Source: UBA10427 sp003500135 (GTDB taxonomy: Bacteria; Bacteroidota; Bacteroidia; Cytophagales; Cyclobacteriaceae). Taken from it: DNA of 33,356 nt. A program made the position numbers and the translations under genes. Under the pieces are notes generated by a model. It worked only from the letters and a program-made list of their open reading frames with translations, searched no databases and was not told the origin of the DNA. Below are positions 1-8,452 of this stretch, piece by piece; the stretch's first letter is position 1, and each line of letters starts with the position of its first letter. The stretch spans positions 1 through 33,356 of the forward strand of contig CAWZYQ010000028.1 of assembly GCA_963966275.1 (NCBI GenBank), in the 5' to 3' direction.

Positions 1-50
1 TGAATCTGCCGAAACAACACAAATAGCCCTATTTTAAAATCGAACTCAGG

Positions 51-285
51 TTAAAATGATACATTACTCGCACTTACCAATGTAGCATCAAGGGCATCAG
101 GCCGAGTGATCTCTGTAGTGATGGTATTCATACATCCCTTGTTATCCACCATTTCAACTGAGAATTTACCGACTGGTATACCGGCAATGTCCTGAGTGGT
201 ATCTCTATTGTTCCAGGAGTATTTGTAAGGCTGTTTAGACGAGTATTGTTTTAGATTTAATCGACACTTATTTAAAGAAGCTGCA
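51..285 (-). pseudogene. Remnant of a SprB-repeat (gliding adhesin-type) protein
   Basis: Read on the minus strand, about 75 codons without a start give a stretch that includes KYSWNNRDTTQDIAGIPVGK, then FSVEMVDNKGCMNTITTEIT, then RPDALDATLVSASNVSF and a stop at 51-53. This is the shape of one SprB repeat: YSWNNG.TTQDI..LPAG.Y.V.V.D..GC......ITQP..L, followed by the NVSC that opens the next repeat. Such repeats occur in tens of copies in huge secreted adhesins of gliding Bacteroidota. Only one copy is left. It stops exactly where the next copy should begin, and an in-frame TAG lies just upstream near 290, so this is a decayed scrap and not a gene. The upstream half (RLNLKQYSSKQPYKYSW) still aligns with the SIDLTVSGGTPPYTYSW consensus but is degenerate. 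Positions 286-547 show only AT-rich DNA with nothing recognisable. Confidence 0.65.
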
Positions 286-547
286 TTTCCAAGCTAATTC
301 AAAGGATGATGTGGCCACGGTCATGTATCATATTAAATGATTATTCCTTAATAAAATTTAAATGGTTGATTCTAAAAAATTATCTTTTCAGTTCTAAAAT
401 TGGTTGATGGATTAAAGTTGAACTGCTTTGGTTGTCAATTAAAACGTTACCAAGTTTTAAAAAATGATTTCGGACAAAACATATTCGACCAATATACAGA
501 TGTCTTTTGCCTATATTTAACTAATTCTTAAACCAAAACAATCATCA

Positions 548-1696
548 TTAAGAAGTGAGCCCCAGTTGTAGCTTATTAATTAGTGGCTGGGCATACATTT
601 TATAAAAAATTGAAAAATGGTCGCTACTTAGTCCAGGGATTGATTTTAGATTGTTTTCGACAAGGTGAATGAAGTTATCCCTATCGGTCCATGTGTATTT
701 ATCGCGATAAATGGCATCCTCAAAATAGAGATCATAGGCCATGTAGTTTCTTTGATATAATTTATAATTATTTAATATGTCCAGATCGATTAAATCACAT
801 ATTTTTTCGATTAAATCATTTTTATGTAAGTCACCGTCAAGGTCAGAAATATCATTAGACAAGGAACTACTGAAGTGCATATGTATTTTACCTTTATCAC
901 CCAACAGGCCCTTTTTCATTGATTCCACATCTTCACCATCTCTTTTTTGATAACCCCCACTATATACCTGCTGATACAACTCATTTACCTTATCGGCATC
1001 ACAGGGGTCTTTTTCATACGATACACTTACCGGAGCAATGTTTAAGCTGCTTAAATAATCACGCTGGTTTTGTTCACAGGCCATTAAAATCATATTCAAT
1101 ATTCCTACCTGGGTTTTATCATTTCCATCCTTTGCCCTTCCTTGTCTCTGGGCAATCCATATTGAATTTGACTTTTCCAGAATATTATAACCTATATATT
1201 CCGATAATACTTTGGATGCTAAAACAAGTTCACGACTATTTAACGAGCGGCGAACTATAAAGCTCTTATTAAGACGTGCCAGGTCTTCTATCCATTTTGT
1301 GTGGAGTAGATTATCACCAATTGCCACTTCGGCGGTGTTAAATCCCGCTTCAAATAGTGCAAAATTTAATAAGGCAGGATCCAGCACTATATCGCGGTGG
1401 TTGCTAATAAACAGGTAAGGCTTACCCTTTTCCAGATTTTCCAACCCAGTGTAGGTAAATCCCTCTGATGTGTGCGTTAATATATGCTTTACCGCAGGAT
1501 AAATAACCCTTGCCTGAAAGTCAGCTACTGAATTGATCTGTTTGAAAAAACCGGCAAACTCTTCGGTTGAATAATCCGGGAATACTTTTGGAACAATAAA
1601 GCTTAGTATCCCTTCACTAATCAGGCGATCGCGAACTTCGGGAAATTCCTGATCAGTATATGAACGAATCTGTTCAAAATCTATATTTGAGGTCAT
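548..1696 (-). CDS. PlsC-like 1-acyl-glycerol-3-phosphate acyltransferase family protein
   Basis: 382 aa. This is a glycerolipid acyltransferase-type protein, probably acting at the inner face of the cytoplasmic membrane in phospholipid synthesis or lipid remodelling. Motif I is SNHRDIVLDP at residues 98-107, motif II is FIVRRS at 146-151, and motif III is IAQRQGRAKDG at 181-191. These correspond to the NHxxxxD, FxxR and EGR blocks of the PlsC/LPLAT fold. The histidine and aspartate of motif I are separated by five residues where the common motif has four, and the EGR position reads QGR. The protein is longer than a typical 240-aa PlsC, with about 190 residues after motif III and no obvious second domain. 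It has no clear membrane helix. It lies 111 bp downstream of meaB on the same strand and could share its transcript. The substrate is not deducible. Confidence 0.8.
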   Translation of the reverse strand: MTSNIDFEQIRSYTDQEFPEVRDRLISEGILSFIVPKVFPDYSTEEFAGFFKQINSVADFQARVIYPAVKHILTHTSEGFTYTGLENLEKGKPYLFISNHRDIVLDPALLNFALFEAGFNTAEVAIGDNLLHTKWIEDLARLNKSFIVRRSLNSRELVLASKVLSEYIGYNILEKSNSIWIAQRQGRAKDGNDKTQVGILNMILMACEQNQRDYLSSLNIAPVSVSYEKDPCDADKVNELYQQVYSGGYQKRDGEDVESMKKGLLGDKGKIHMHFSSSLSNDISDLDGDLHKNDLIEKICDLIDLDILNNYKLYQRNYMAYDLYFEDAIYRDKYTWTDRDNFIHLVENNLKSIPGLSSDHFSIFYKMYAQPLINKLQLGLTS

Positions 1697-1807
1697 GGTC
1701 TTTTGTTTACTTCAGTACTATTAGTACCACAAGAATTATAATTAAGCAAAATCAGCTTAAAAATCAAATCGCTGCGATTATTATGTTTAAATCGCGCCTA
1801 TTGGATT

Positions 1808-2806
1808 TTATTTTTTATACCGGTGCAACAGTTCTTTTGCCGCTACAATGGCAGGCGTCAAACCTTCTGTTACCTCCTTTTTTAATTCGGGCATAGTAGA
1901 TTTAATTTCGGGATGATTAAAAAAAGAAAGGTCCAGATAGTATTGAATGGTTTGCATCATCCATTCCAGGTTTTGTTGTTGCCTGTTTCTTTGGAAAAAA
2001 CCAGACTTACGCATTTCTTCTTCATATCTAAGCATCAGATGCCAAATCTTTTCCATGCCTTTTTTCTCGACAGCCGAACAGGTCAAAACCTTGGGGACCC
2101 AGCCGCTTTCCGTTGGTGGAAACATGTGAAGTGCATTCTGGTACTCCCTTTTGGCCATCTCACTACGATTGATATTATCGCCGTCAGCTTTATTTATCGC
2201 AATGGCATCGGCCATTTCCATAATGCCTCTTTTTATCCCCTGTAACTCATCACCGGCGCCGGACAACATTAATAATAGAAAAAAATCAACAATACCCTTT
2301 ACTGTGGTTTCGCTCTGGCCCACACCTACCGTTTCTATGATAACTACGTCATATCCACTGGCTTCGCAGAGCAGCAAGGTTTCTCTTGTTTTTGAATTGA
2401 CACCGCCAAGGGTATTGCCCGATGCAGAAGGCCTGACATAAGCGTTGGGGTCATTGGCGAGTTCTTCCATACGGGTTTTGTCACCTAAAATACTGCCCTG
2501 TGTTCTCTGGCTGGAAGGATCAATGGTCAGAACGGCAATCTTTTTACCTATACCCGTAAGATATTTTCCAAAAGATTCGATGAAGGTGCTTTTACCCACA
2601 CCCGGCACTCCGGTGATCCCAAGACGTAAACAATTGCCTGTATTGGGCAAAATTTTCTTTATCACTTGTTCGGCGAGTTCATTGTCTGACTCCAAACGGC
2701 TCTCTACCAATGTGATAGCCCGGCTTAAAATAATTCTATCTCCTGATAAGATTCCTTCAGCATACTCGTCTATCGACAGTCGTTTCCGTCTGAAAGTTTT
2801 ATTCAT
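1808..2806 (-). CDS. meaB: Methylmalonyl-CoA mutase-associated GTPase MeaB
   Basis: 332 aa from the ATG at 2804-2806. The frame is open nine codons further to a TTG at 2831-2833, but the ATG gives a normal family N-terminus (RKRLSIDEYAEGILSGDR). MeaB is a SIMIBI-class G protein (ArgK/MeaB family) that loads intact adenosylcobalamin onto methylmalonyl-CoA mutase and protects the enzyme from inactivation. Visible motifs are the Walker A loop GVPGVGKST (66-74), the switch-like IDPSSQRTQGSILGDKTRM, ETVGVGQSE (148-156) and the base-recognition NKAD (195-198). It is transcribed divergently from the epimerase-decarboxylase-mutase operon across a 140-bp gap, so the chaperone and its client enzyme sit side by side. 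No consensus promoter could be picked out in the gap. Confidence 0.95.
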   Translation of the reverse strand: MNKTFRRKRLSIDEYAEGILSGDRIILSRAITLVESRLESDNELAEQVIKKILPNTGNCLRLGITGVPGVGKSTFIESFGKYLTGIGKKIAVLTIDPSSQRTQGSILGDKTRMEELANDPNAYVRPSASGNTLGGVNSKTRETLLLCEASGYDVVIIETVGVGQSETTVKGIVDFFLLLMLSGAGDELQGIKRGIMEMADAIAINKADGDNINRSEMAKREYQNALHMFPPTESGWVPKVLTCSAVEKKGMEKIWHLMLRYEEEMRKSGFFQRNRQQQNLEWMMQTIQYYLDLSFFNHPEIKSTMPELKKEVTEGLTPAIVAAKELLHRYKK

Positions 2807-2946
2807 ATTATTAAAATTTAATAAACCTGACAAAACGCAGGATTTTTTACATGGCTAATCCTGAAATTAGTAGCTCAATTTGGCAGGTATAAAGAAAAGC
2901 AATGAGCCTGCAACGTAATAAATAATTTGAAAAAATTTTAGTTCCT

Positions 2947-3354
2947 ATGCAGTTAAATTACATCGAACACATCGGAATAGCAGTAAAGGACCTGGATTCT
3001 GCAATTAAGTACTATGAAGAAGCGCTGGGCCTGGAATGTTATTCCATTGAAGAAGTAGCGGACCAAAAAGTAAAAACCGCATTTTTTAAAATCGGACAAA
3101 CCAAAATCGAATTGCTGGAAAGCACATCACCAGACGGACCTATCGGTAAATTTATTGAGAAAAAAGGCGAGGGGTTACATCATTTGGCCTTTGCGGTGAA
3201 CAATATCGAAAGTCAGTTGGAAGATGCTGCGCAGAAAGGAGTGAGGCTGATCGACGAAAAACCGCGTAAAGGTGCCGAAGGGTTGGATATTGCATTTCTA
3301 CACCCTAAATCGACCCACGGTGTACTGACCGAACTATGCGAGAATAAACAATAG
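2947..3354 (+). CDS. mce: Methylmalonyl-CoA epimerase
   Basis: 135 aa, full length for the family. It interconverts (R)- and (S)-methylmalonyl-CoA, linking the mutase (R form) with the carboxylase/decarboxylase (S form). It is a vicinal oxygen chelate fold protein with two beta-alpha-beta-beta-beta modules. Candidate metal ligands, by analogy with the Propionibacterium enzyme, are His8 (YIEHIGIAV), Gln51 (GQTKIELLE), His78 or His79 (LHHLAFAV) and Glu129 (LTELCE). It is the first gene of the operon. A strong hairpin sits in the 60-bp gap before the decarboxylase alpha gene. Confidence 0.95.
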   Translation: MQLNYIEHIGIAVKDLDSAIKYYEEALGLECYSIEEVADQKVKTAFFKIGQTKIELLESTSPDGPIGKFIEKKGEGLHHLAFAVNNIESQLEDAAQKGVRLIDEKPRKGAEGLDIAFLHPKSTHGVLTELCENKQ

Positions 3355-3365
3355 TACAAAACCTG

Positions 3366-3389
3366 GCGCCGTCTTCCTCAAGGCGGCGC
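3366..3389 (+). promoter_or_regulatory. Intercistronic hairpin between mce and mmdA
   Basis: GCGCCGTCTT (3366-3375) and AAGGCGGCGC (3380-3389) form a 10-bp stem with one G.U pair and a CCTC loop. No T-tract follows, so it is a weak candidate for full termination. It may be a partial attenuator, an RNase processing site or a 3'-end stabiliser that makes mce and decarboxylase mRNA levels differ. It is GC-rich against AT-rich surroundings. Confidence 0.6.
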
Positions 3390-3414
3390 TCATTCAATTA
3401 ACCTCAAAAAAATT

Positions 3415-4977
3415 ATGTCAATCAACACTGAAAAGATCAGAGAACTCGTAAAGAAGCGTGACGAGGCCCGGTTAGGTGGTGGCGTCAAACGGATTGATGC
3501 GCAACACGAAAAAGGCAAGCTAACTGCCCGTGAACGCATCAACCTTCTCCTTGATGAGGGCAGCTTTGAAGAGTACGATATGTTTGTTACACATCGTACT
3601 TTTTCATTTGGGCTCGACAAACAAAGAATATTTTCTGATGGTGTGGTTACCGGTCGAGGAACGATCGATGGGCGTATAATCTATGTATTCGCACAGGATT
3701 TTACAGTTTTTGGCGGTTCATTATCCGAAACTTTTGCCCTGAAGATATGCAAGATACTTGATCAGGCCATGAAGGTTGGCGCTCCCGTTATTGGTTTAAA
3801 CGATTCGGGTGGAGCCCGAATCCAGGAAGGTGTGCGATCACTTGCCGGTTATGCTGAAATATTCCAGCGCAATATCCTTGCATCAGGGGTGATACCTCAA
3901 ATTTCCGCCATATTCGGCCCGTGTGCAGGTGGAGCAGTGTACTCTCCTGCCCTGACCGATTTTATTTTGATGACCGAAAACACCTCTTACATGTTCGTAA
4001 CCGGACCTAAAGTCGTCCAGACTGTCACTGGTGAGGTGATCTCCACAGAAGACCTGGGAGGAGCCCATGTCCATGCCACGAAATCAGGAGTTTCACACTT
4101 TCTCACCGAAACAGAGGAAGAAGGTATCATGCTTCTTCGCAAGCTTATGAGTTACCTCCCTTCCAACAATCTCGAAGATCCCCCGGTAATTGATAATAAC
4201 GATCCAATTGACCGCTTGGAAGACACGCTAAATGAGATTATACCGGATCGTCCCAATAAGCCTTATGATGTCAAAGACGTCATATCAGCTACGGTAGATC
4301 ACGGTGAATTCCTTGAACTTCAGCGCAACTACGCTAAAAATATCGTGATCGGTTTTGCCCGGTACAACGGCCGCCCTGTAGGAATCGTAGCCAACCAGCC
4401 CAACTTCCTTGCCGGAGTGCTCGATATAGATGCTTCCCGCAAAGCAGCACGTTTTGTTCGTTTTTGCGACGCTTTCAATATACCAATTGTTACATTGGTC
4501 GATGTTCCCGGCTTTTTGCCAGGTAGCGGACAGGAATATGGCGGTATTATTATTCACGGAGCCAAACTCCTATTTGCCTATGGTGAAGCAACGGTTCCTA
4601 AAGTAACAATCACATTGCGTAAATCTTATGGTGGCGCCCACGATGTAATGAGCTGTAAGCAATTACGTGGTGATGTAAACTATGCCTGGCCAACAGCAGA
4701 AATTGCCGTAATGGGCGCCAAGGGCGCTATTGAAGTACTCGAAGGTCGCAACATAGCAAAAATCGAGGATGAGCAGGAAAAACAAAAGTTTATTCAGGAG
4801 AAAGAAGAGGAATACATCGAGAAATTTGCCAATCCTTACCAGGCGGCAAAATACGGCTTTATCGATGATATAATCGAGCCCAGAAACACCAGGTTCAGGG
4901 TAATCAGGGCACTGGAGGCGCTTTCTACCAAGAAAGAAATGAACCCTCCTAGAAAGCATAATAATATTCCATTATAA
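3415..4977 (+). CDS. mmdA: Methylmalonyl-CoA decarboxylase alpha subunit / propionyl-CoA carboxylase beta-type carboxyltransferase
   Basis: 520 aa, standard length. This is the carboxyltransferase that moves the carboxyl group between methylmalonyl-CoA and biotin on the carrier protein. It is a crotonase-fold duplication. The N-terminal half has GGSLSETFALK and NDSGGARIQEGVRSLAGY, then FGPCAGGAVYSPALTDF. The C-terminal half has GQEYGGIIIHGAKLLFAYGE and KSYGGAHDVMSCKQLRGD, the usual oxyanion-hole glycines of acyl-CoA carboxyltransferases. The sequence alone cannot separate propionyl-CoA carboxylase beta from methylmalonyl-CoA decarboxylase alpha. No biotin carboxylase gene is present, and the membrane subunits follow directly (OadG-like, carrier, beta pump), which favours the Na+-translocating decarboxylase. 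It is 10 bp from the gamma gene. Confidence 0.92.
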   Translation: MSINTEKIRELVKKRDEARLGGGVKRIDAQHEKGKLTARERINLLLDEGSFEEYDMFVTHRTFSFGLDKQRIFSDGVVTGRGTIDGRIIYVFAQDFTVFGGSLSETFALKICKILDQAMKVGAPVIGLNDSGGARIQEGVRSLAGYAEIFQRNILASGVIPQISAIFGPCAGGAVYSPALTDFILMTENTSYMFVTGPKVVQTVTGEVISTEDLGGAHVHATKSGVSHFLTETEEEGIMLLRKLMSYLPSNNLEDPPVIDNNDPIDRLEDTLNEIIPDRPNKPYDVKDVISATVDHGEFLELQRNYAKNIVIGFARYNGRPVGIVANQPNFLAGVLDIDASRKAARFVRFCDAFNIPIVTLVDVPGFLPGSGQEYGGIIIHGAKLLFAYGEATVPKVTITLRKSYGGAHDVMSCKQLRGDVNYAWPTAEIAVMGAKGAIEVLEGRNIAKIEDEQEKQKFIQEKEEEYIEKFANPYQAAKYGFIDDIIEPRNTRFRVIRALEALSTKKEMNPPRKHNNIPL

Positions 4978-4987
4978 TCTGTAGACT

Positions 4988-5338
4988 ATGATATTTCTAA
5001 ATACAGCGATGCAGGAAGGCGTCATCATATTAGTGGTAGGCCTTCTCATTGTATTTACTTCCCTTTTATTGCTTTTTGTGGTATTTCAGTTTTTGGCGCC
5101 TTTTATCCTTAAAACTACCATCAAAAGAAAAGGAAGGAAAAATGGAGAAGGGGTAGAAAGCTCAGGGCCCAAGTATGATTCAGGTGAAGAAATGGCGGCG
5201 GCGGCAGCGGCAATCTATTTGTTTCTGGAAGATGCACATGATGAGGAAAACACCATCATAACAATTGATAAAGCTTCCAAAAATTATTCTCCCTGGAGTT
5301 CGAAAATTTATGTGACACACAACTTACATCATCGATAA
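4988..5338 (+). CDS. OadG-like gamma subunit of Na+-translocating decarboxylase
   Basis: 116 aa. A small membrane subunit that would anchor the carboxyltransferase to the beta-subunit pump. One N-terminal membrane helix spans about residues 12-36, followed by a basic stretch (KTTIKRKGRK) and a soluble tail. The tail carries SGEEMAAAAAAIYLFLEDAH, where OadG proteins have the EVIAAIAAA-type helix, and a YSPWSSKIY motif typical of the C-terminus in Bacteroidota homologues. The identification rests on that pattern and on position between the alpha and biotin-carrier genes. In-frame ATGs occur at codons 1 and 8; the first is used here. It would be annotated as a hypothetical protein without this context. 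Confidence 0.82.
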   Translation: MIFLNTAMQEGVIILVVGLLIVFTSLLLLFVVFQFLAPFILKTTIKRKGRKNGEGVESSGPKYDSGEEMAAAAAAIYLFLEDAHDEENTIITIDKASKNYSPWSSKIYVTHNLHHR

Positions 5339-5362
5339 GGATGGGCTAAATATTGAATAGAA

Positions 5363-5788
5363 ATGAAAAAATACAAATTAAAAATAAATGGCAACTCCTA
5401 TCACGTGCATATTAAAGATGTGGAAGGAAATAATGTGAGCCTCGAGGTTAATGGTTCATTGTACGAAGTGGAAATGGAATCTGAGGTGAAAAAAGTTAAA
5501 ACACCAAAATTGGTACGAAGTCAGATGAAGGAAACCCAAAAACCTACCGCTGATTCGTTAAAAACCTCCGAGTCAACCAGAAAGGTTGCTGCTCCGCTTC
5601 CGGGTGTCATTCTTAAAGTGCAAGTAAAAGACGGTGATGTTGTTAAAGTTGGCGACATACTGATGGTGATGGAGGCCATGAAAATGGAAAATAACATTCT
5701 GGCCGAATCATCAGGAACCATTACCTCCATAAAAGTAAAAGAAGGCGAAAGCGTGTTGCAGGGTGATATACTTATGGAGATCGAATAA
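5363..5788 (+). CDS. mmdC: Biotin carboxyl carrier subunit of the decarboxylase
   Basis: 141 aa. It carries the CO2 group on biotin between the carboxyltransferase (alpha) and the membrane beta subunit. The C-terminal 70 residues are a biotinyl/lipoyl domain with APLPG (77-81) and the biotinylation site EAMKMEN (104-110), with Lys107 the expected biotin-lysine. The N-terminal 45 residues form a small beta-rich segment, and a flexible Lys/Thr/Ser-rich linker (about 46-75) joins the two, shorter than the Pro/Ala linkers of many carriers. The start at 5363 lies 24 bp after the gamma gene and the next gene starts 11 bp downstream, so all three are co-transcribed. The biotin ligase must be encoded elsewhere. 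Confidence 0.93.
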   Translation: MKKYKLKINGNSYHVHIKDVEGNNVSLEVNGSLYEVEMESEVKKVKTPKLVRSQMKETQKPTADSLKTSESTRKVAAPLPGVILKVQVKDGDVVKVGDILMVMEAMKMENNILAESSGTITSIKVKEGESVLQGDILMEIE

Positions 5789-5799
5789 ATAGGATTATT

Positions 5800-7080
5800 A
5801 TGAAGAAAGCATATAAATATCTTGCAATAATATTTCTGTTTATCCTGGTTTCCGGCTATGCTTTGGCAAAGGCCGGCAATGGCTCTATTGATGAATTGTC
5901 TCAGGGCGAAAACAGCATGATTGCCGAAGCAATTAAAGGCATAGGTGCTTTTTTGGGCTATACGGGTTTTGCCAATGTAACCATCGGGCATATCATCATG
6001 ATCGTTGTCGGGTTATTCTTTATTTGGCTCGCCATTAAATATGATTATGAACCTCTTTTATTAATACCCATTGGAACGGGTATTCTTTTGGGGAACATAC
6101 CTTTTATTGCAGGGAATCAGATAGGAATATACGAGGAAGGTTCGGTAATGAACTATCTCTATTTTGGCGTGATTAAGGGCGTTTACCCGCCATTGATCTT
6201 TCTTGGCATAGGCGCAATGACAGACTTCTCGTCACTGATCTCTAACCCGAAATTAATGTTGCTTGGCGCTGCGGCTCAAATTGGTGTTTTTCTTACCTTT
6301 GTAGGAGCGATTGCACTTGGGTTTGGTTTGAGTGAAGCCGGAGCCATTGGGATCATCGGAGGAGCCGATGGTCCCACAGCCATCTTCCTTTCATCCAAGC
6401 TGGCCAATGGTTTAAACGGTACTACAAACCTAATCGGGCCAATTGCAATTGCGGCCTATTCGTACATGGCATTGGTCCCGGTTATTCAACCACCAATTAT
6501 GCGGTTGTTTACCAGCAAAAAAGAACGGACCATTCGAATGAAGCCACCAAGGGCAGTATCGAAGAAGGAAAAAATTGCCTTTCCGATCATCGGTCTGCTT
6601 TTAACAACATTCATAGCGCCTTCGGCGCTGCCGCTTTTGGGAATGTTGTTCTTTGGTAATATTTTAAAGGAATCAGGTCGTACAGAGAGGTTAGCTGATA
6701 CGGCACGCACCAAAATGATCGATATTGTGACCATTTTATTAGGTGTTACCGTAGGCGCTTCCACCCAGGCTGATGTTTTTCTTAAGTGGGATTCAGTTAA
6801 GATTTTCATCCTGGGGGCAGGATCATTCGTAATTGCGACGATGGGAGGGTTATTATTTGCTAAATTTATGAACCTGTTTCTGAAAGGGGACAATAAACTC
6901 AACCCATTGATCGGTGCGGCTGGTGTTTCAGCAGTACCCGACAGCGCTCGCGTGGTACAGCATGAAGGGTTAAAATACGATTCGAGCAACCACCTGCTTA
7001 TGCACGCTATGGCACCCAATGTATCGGGTGTAATTGGTAGCGCTGTTGCGGCAGGTATTATATTAAGTTTTTTAGGATAA
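5800..7080 (+). CDS. mmdB: Sodium ion-translocating decarboxylase beta subunit
   Basis: 426 aa, an integral membrane protein with roughly ten hydrophobic helices. It decarboxylates carboxybiotin and uses the energy to move Na+ across the cytoplasmic membrane. Conserved family blocks are GAIGIIGGADGPTAIF (Asp190 matches the essential aspartate of OadB), LIGPIAIAAYSYMALVPVIQ, and AAGVSAVPDSARVVQ with MHAMAPNVSGVIGSAVAAG near the end. The first 24 residues (MKKAYKYLAI then a hydrophobic run ending ALAKA) look like a signal sequence ahead of the usual N-terminus, an extension I believe is common in Bacteroidota homologues. The membrane pump, carrier and carboxyltransferase together identify the complex as a primary Na+ pump. 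Confidence 0.94.
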   Translation: MKKAYKYLAIIFLFILVSGYALAKAGNGSIDELSQGENSMIAEAIKGIGAFLGYTGFANVTIGHIIMIVVGLFFIWLAIKYDYEPLLLIPIGTGILLGNIPFIAGNQIGIYEEGSVMNYLYFGVIKGVYPPLIFLGIGAMTDFSSLISNPKLMLLGAAAQIGVFLTFVGAIALGFGLSEAGAIGIIGGADGPTAIFLSSKLANGLNGTTNLIGPIAIAAYSYMALVPVIQPPIMRLFTSKKERTIRMKPPRAVSKKEKIAFPIIGLLLTTFIAPSALPLLGMLFFGNILKESGRTERLADTARTKMIDIVTILLGVTVGASTQADVFLKWDSVKIFILGAGSFVIATMGGLLFAKFMNLFLKGDNKLNPLIGAAGVSAVPDSARVVQHEGLKYDSSNHLLMHAMAPNVSGVIGSAVAAGIILSFLG

Positions 7081-7108
7081 AATTTTGTTAATAGGAAAAT
7101 AAGTAAAA

Positions 7109-8413
7109 ATGGCAAATTACGTAACAGCGGAAGAAGCAGTAAAATTGATTAAGTCAAAAGACCGGGTTTTGGTACAAGGTGGTGCAGGCACACCACAGGC
7201 GCTTACCAAGGCAATGACAGCCCGGGCAAATGAGCTGAGAAATGTAGAAGTTGTGCATATCCATACAGAAGGTTTTGCAGATTATGCACAAGAACAATAT
7301 GCAGAAAGTTTTAAAACCAGTGCCTTCTTTATCGGTGGTAATATCCGAAAGCAGGTACAGCAGGGTTTTGCACAGTACAATCCCGTGTTTTTGAGCGATA
7401 TACCACACCTTTTCAGAAATGGCACCCTCCCACTGGATGTGGTACTGATCAACGTATCCAAACCTGACAAACACGGGTATTGCTCCTTAGGGGTTTCTAT
7501 CGATATTATGATTGGTGGTCTTGAAAAAGCGAAGACTGTCATTGCACAGGTGAACCCGCAAATGCCACGCACAATGGGCGATGGAATTATTCATATGGAT
7601 CGTTTTGATGCGGTAATAGAAGTGGATGAACCTCTATACGAATTGCCAATAGGTGAGCCAAGCGATGTCGAAAAAAGAATTGGTGAGCACATAGCTAACA
7701 TGATCCAAGATGGATCCACTTTGCAAATGGGAATTGGTGGTATTCCGAATGCTGTGTTATCATGCCTCGGAAATCATAAAAACCTGGGGGTTCATACAGA
7801 AATGTTTTCTGAAGGAATTCTACCATTGATTGAAAGTGGAGTTGTCAACGGTTCACAGAAGTTGGTACTGCCTAATAAAATCGTTTCAGGTTTCGCAATG
7901 GGCTCGCGTAAGTTATATGACTTCATGGATGACAATCCGGAAGTGCTTATGATGGATATTTCATTCGTGAATGACACTGCGGTAATCCGACGCAACCCGA
8001 AAGTTACTGCGATCAACTCTGCAATTGAAGTTGACATTACAGGTCAGATATGTGCTGATAGTATTGGTACGAAAATGTTTTCCGGTGTGGGTGGCCAGAT
8101 GGACTTCATGCGCGGTGCAGCCCTTTCCCCGGGCGGTAAGGCGATTTGTGCACTACCGGCAATTACCGGCAAAGGTGTTTCTAAAATTGTGCCTACCCTT
8201 AAAGAAGGCGCCGGTGTGGTTACTACCCGTGCCCACGCTCAATACGTGGCCACCGAGTACGGTATTGCCGAGCTCAAAGGACGCAACCTGGCACAACGCG
8301 CTAAAGCATTGATAGACGTTGCACATCCAGATGCACGTGAGGAATTAGAAAAAGCAGCCCATGAACGTTTTGGCAGAAGCTTCGTGGCATTTAATGAAGT
8401 GGTAACTGCCTAA
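7109..8413 (+). CDS. Acetyl-CoA hydrolase/transferase family CoA-transferase (likely acts on propionyl-CoA/succinate)
   Basis: 434 aa, class I CoA-transferase of the acetyl-CoA hydrolase/4-hydroxybutyrate CoA-transferase family. Family blocks are GIGGIPNAVLSCLG, then GVHTEMFSEG with Glu231 in the position of the catalytic glutamate that forms the glutamyl-CoA intermediate, and GVGGQMDFMRGA near the CoA site. The C-terminus has ATEYGIAELKGRNLAQRAKAL, the usual acetyl-CoA hydrolase C-domain signature. Family assignment is firm; substrate is inferred. Sitting between the Na+ decarboxylase and the mutase, it most plausibly transfers CoA between propionyl-CoA and succinate, or acetate. It starts 28 bp after mmdB and is followed by a 39-bp gap with an AT-only hairpin. 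Confidence 0.88.
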   Translation: MANYVTAEEAVKLIKSKDRVLVQGGAGTPQALTKAMTARANELRNVEVVHIHTEGFADYAQEQYAESFKTSAFFIGGNIRKQVQQGFAQYNPVFLSDIPHLFRNGTLPLDVVLINVSKPDKHGYCSLGVSIDIMIGGLEKAKTVIAQVNPQMPRTMGDGIIHMDRFDAVIEVDEPLYELPIGEPSDVEKRIGEHIANMIQDGSTLQMGIGGIPNAVLSCLGNHKNLGVHTEMFSEGILPLIESGVVNGSQKLVLPNKIVSGFAMGSRKLYDFMDDNPEVLMMDISFVNDTAVIRRNPKVTAINSAIEVDITGQICADSIGTKMFSGVGGQMDFMRGAALSPGGKAICALPAITGKGVSKIVPTLKEGAGVVTTRAHAQYVATEYGIAELKGRNLAQRAKALIDVAHPDAREELEKAAHERFGRSFVAFNEVVTA

Positions 8414-8432
8414 TAAATTTTGTAAATTTATT
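8412..8432 (+). other. AT-only intercistronic hairpin
   Basis: AATAAATTT and AAATTTATT are perfect 9-bp arms around a TGT loop. The hairpin begins within the stop codon of the CoA-transferase gene, 20 bp before mutA. It is thermodynamically weak because it holds no G-C pair. A role in mRNA processing or translation spacing is possible but unproven. Confidence 0.3.
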
Positions 8433-8452
8433 GGTCAACTAAACGAAGAAAA

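Noticed and set aside
2807..2833. Upstream TTG start for meaB, adding nine residues
   Set aside because: The extra residues are not part of the usual family N-terminus and the ATG at 2804-2806 gives a normal length.
2834..2946. Consensus promoter for the mce operon or meaB in the divergent gap
   Set aside because: TAATTTG at about 2928 lacks one base of TAnnTTTG and no TTG stands at the right distance; nothing could be supported.
5800..5872. Reading mmdB's N-terminal hydrophobic segment as a separate small gene
   Set aside because: It is continuous with the beta subunit and resembles a signal sequence; there is no internal stop or second start that fits better.
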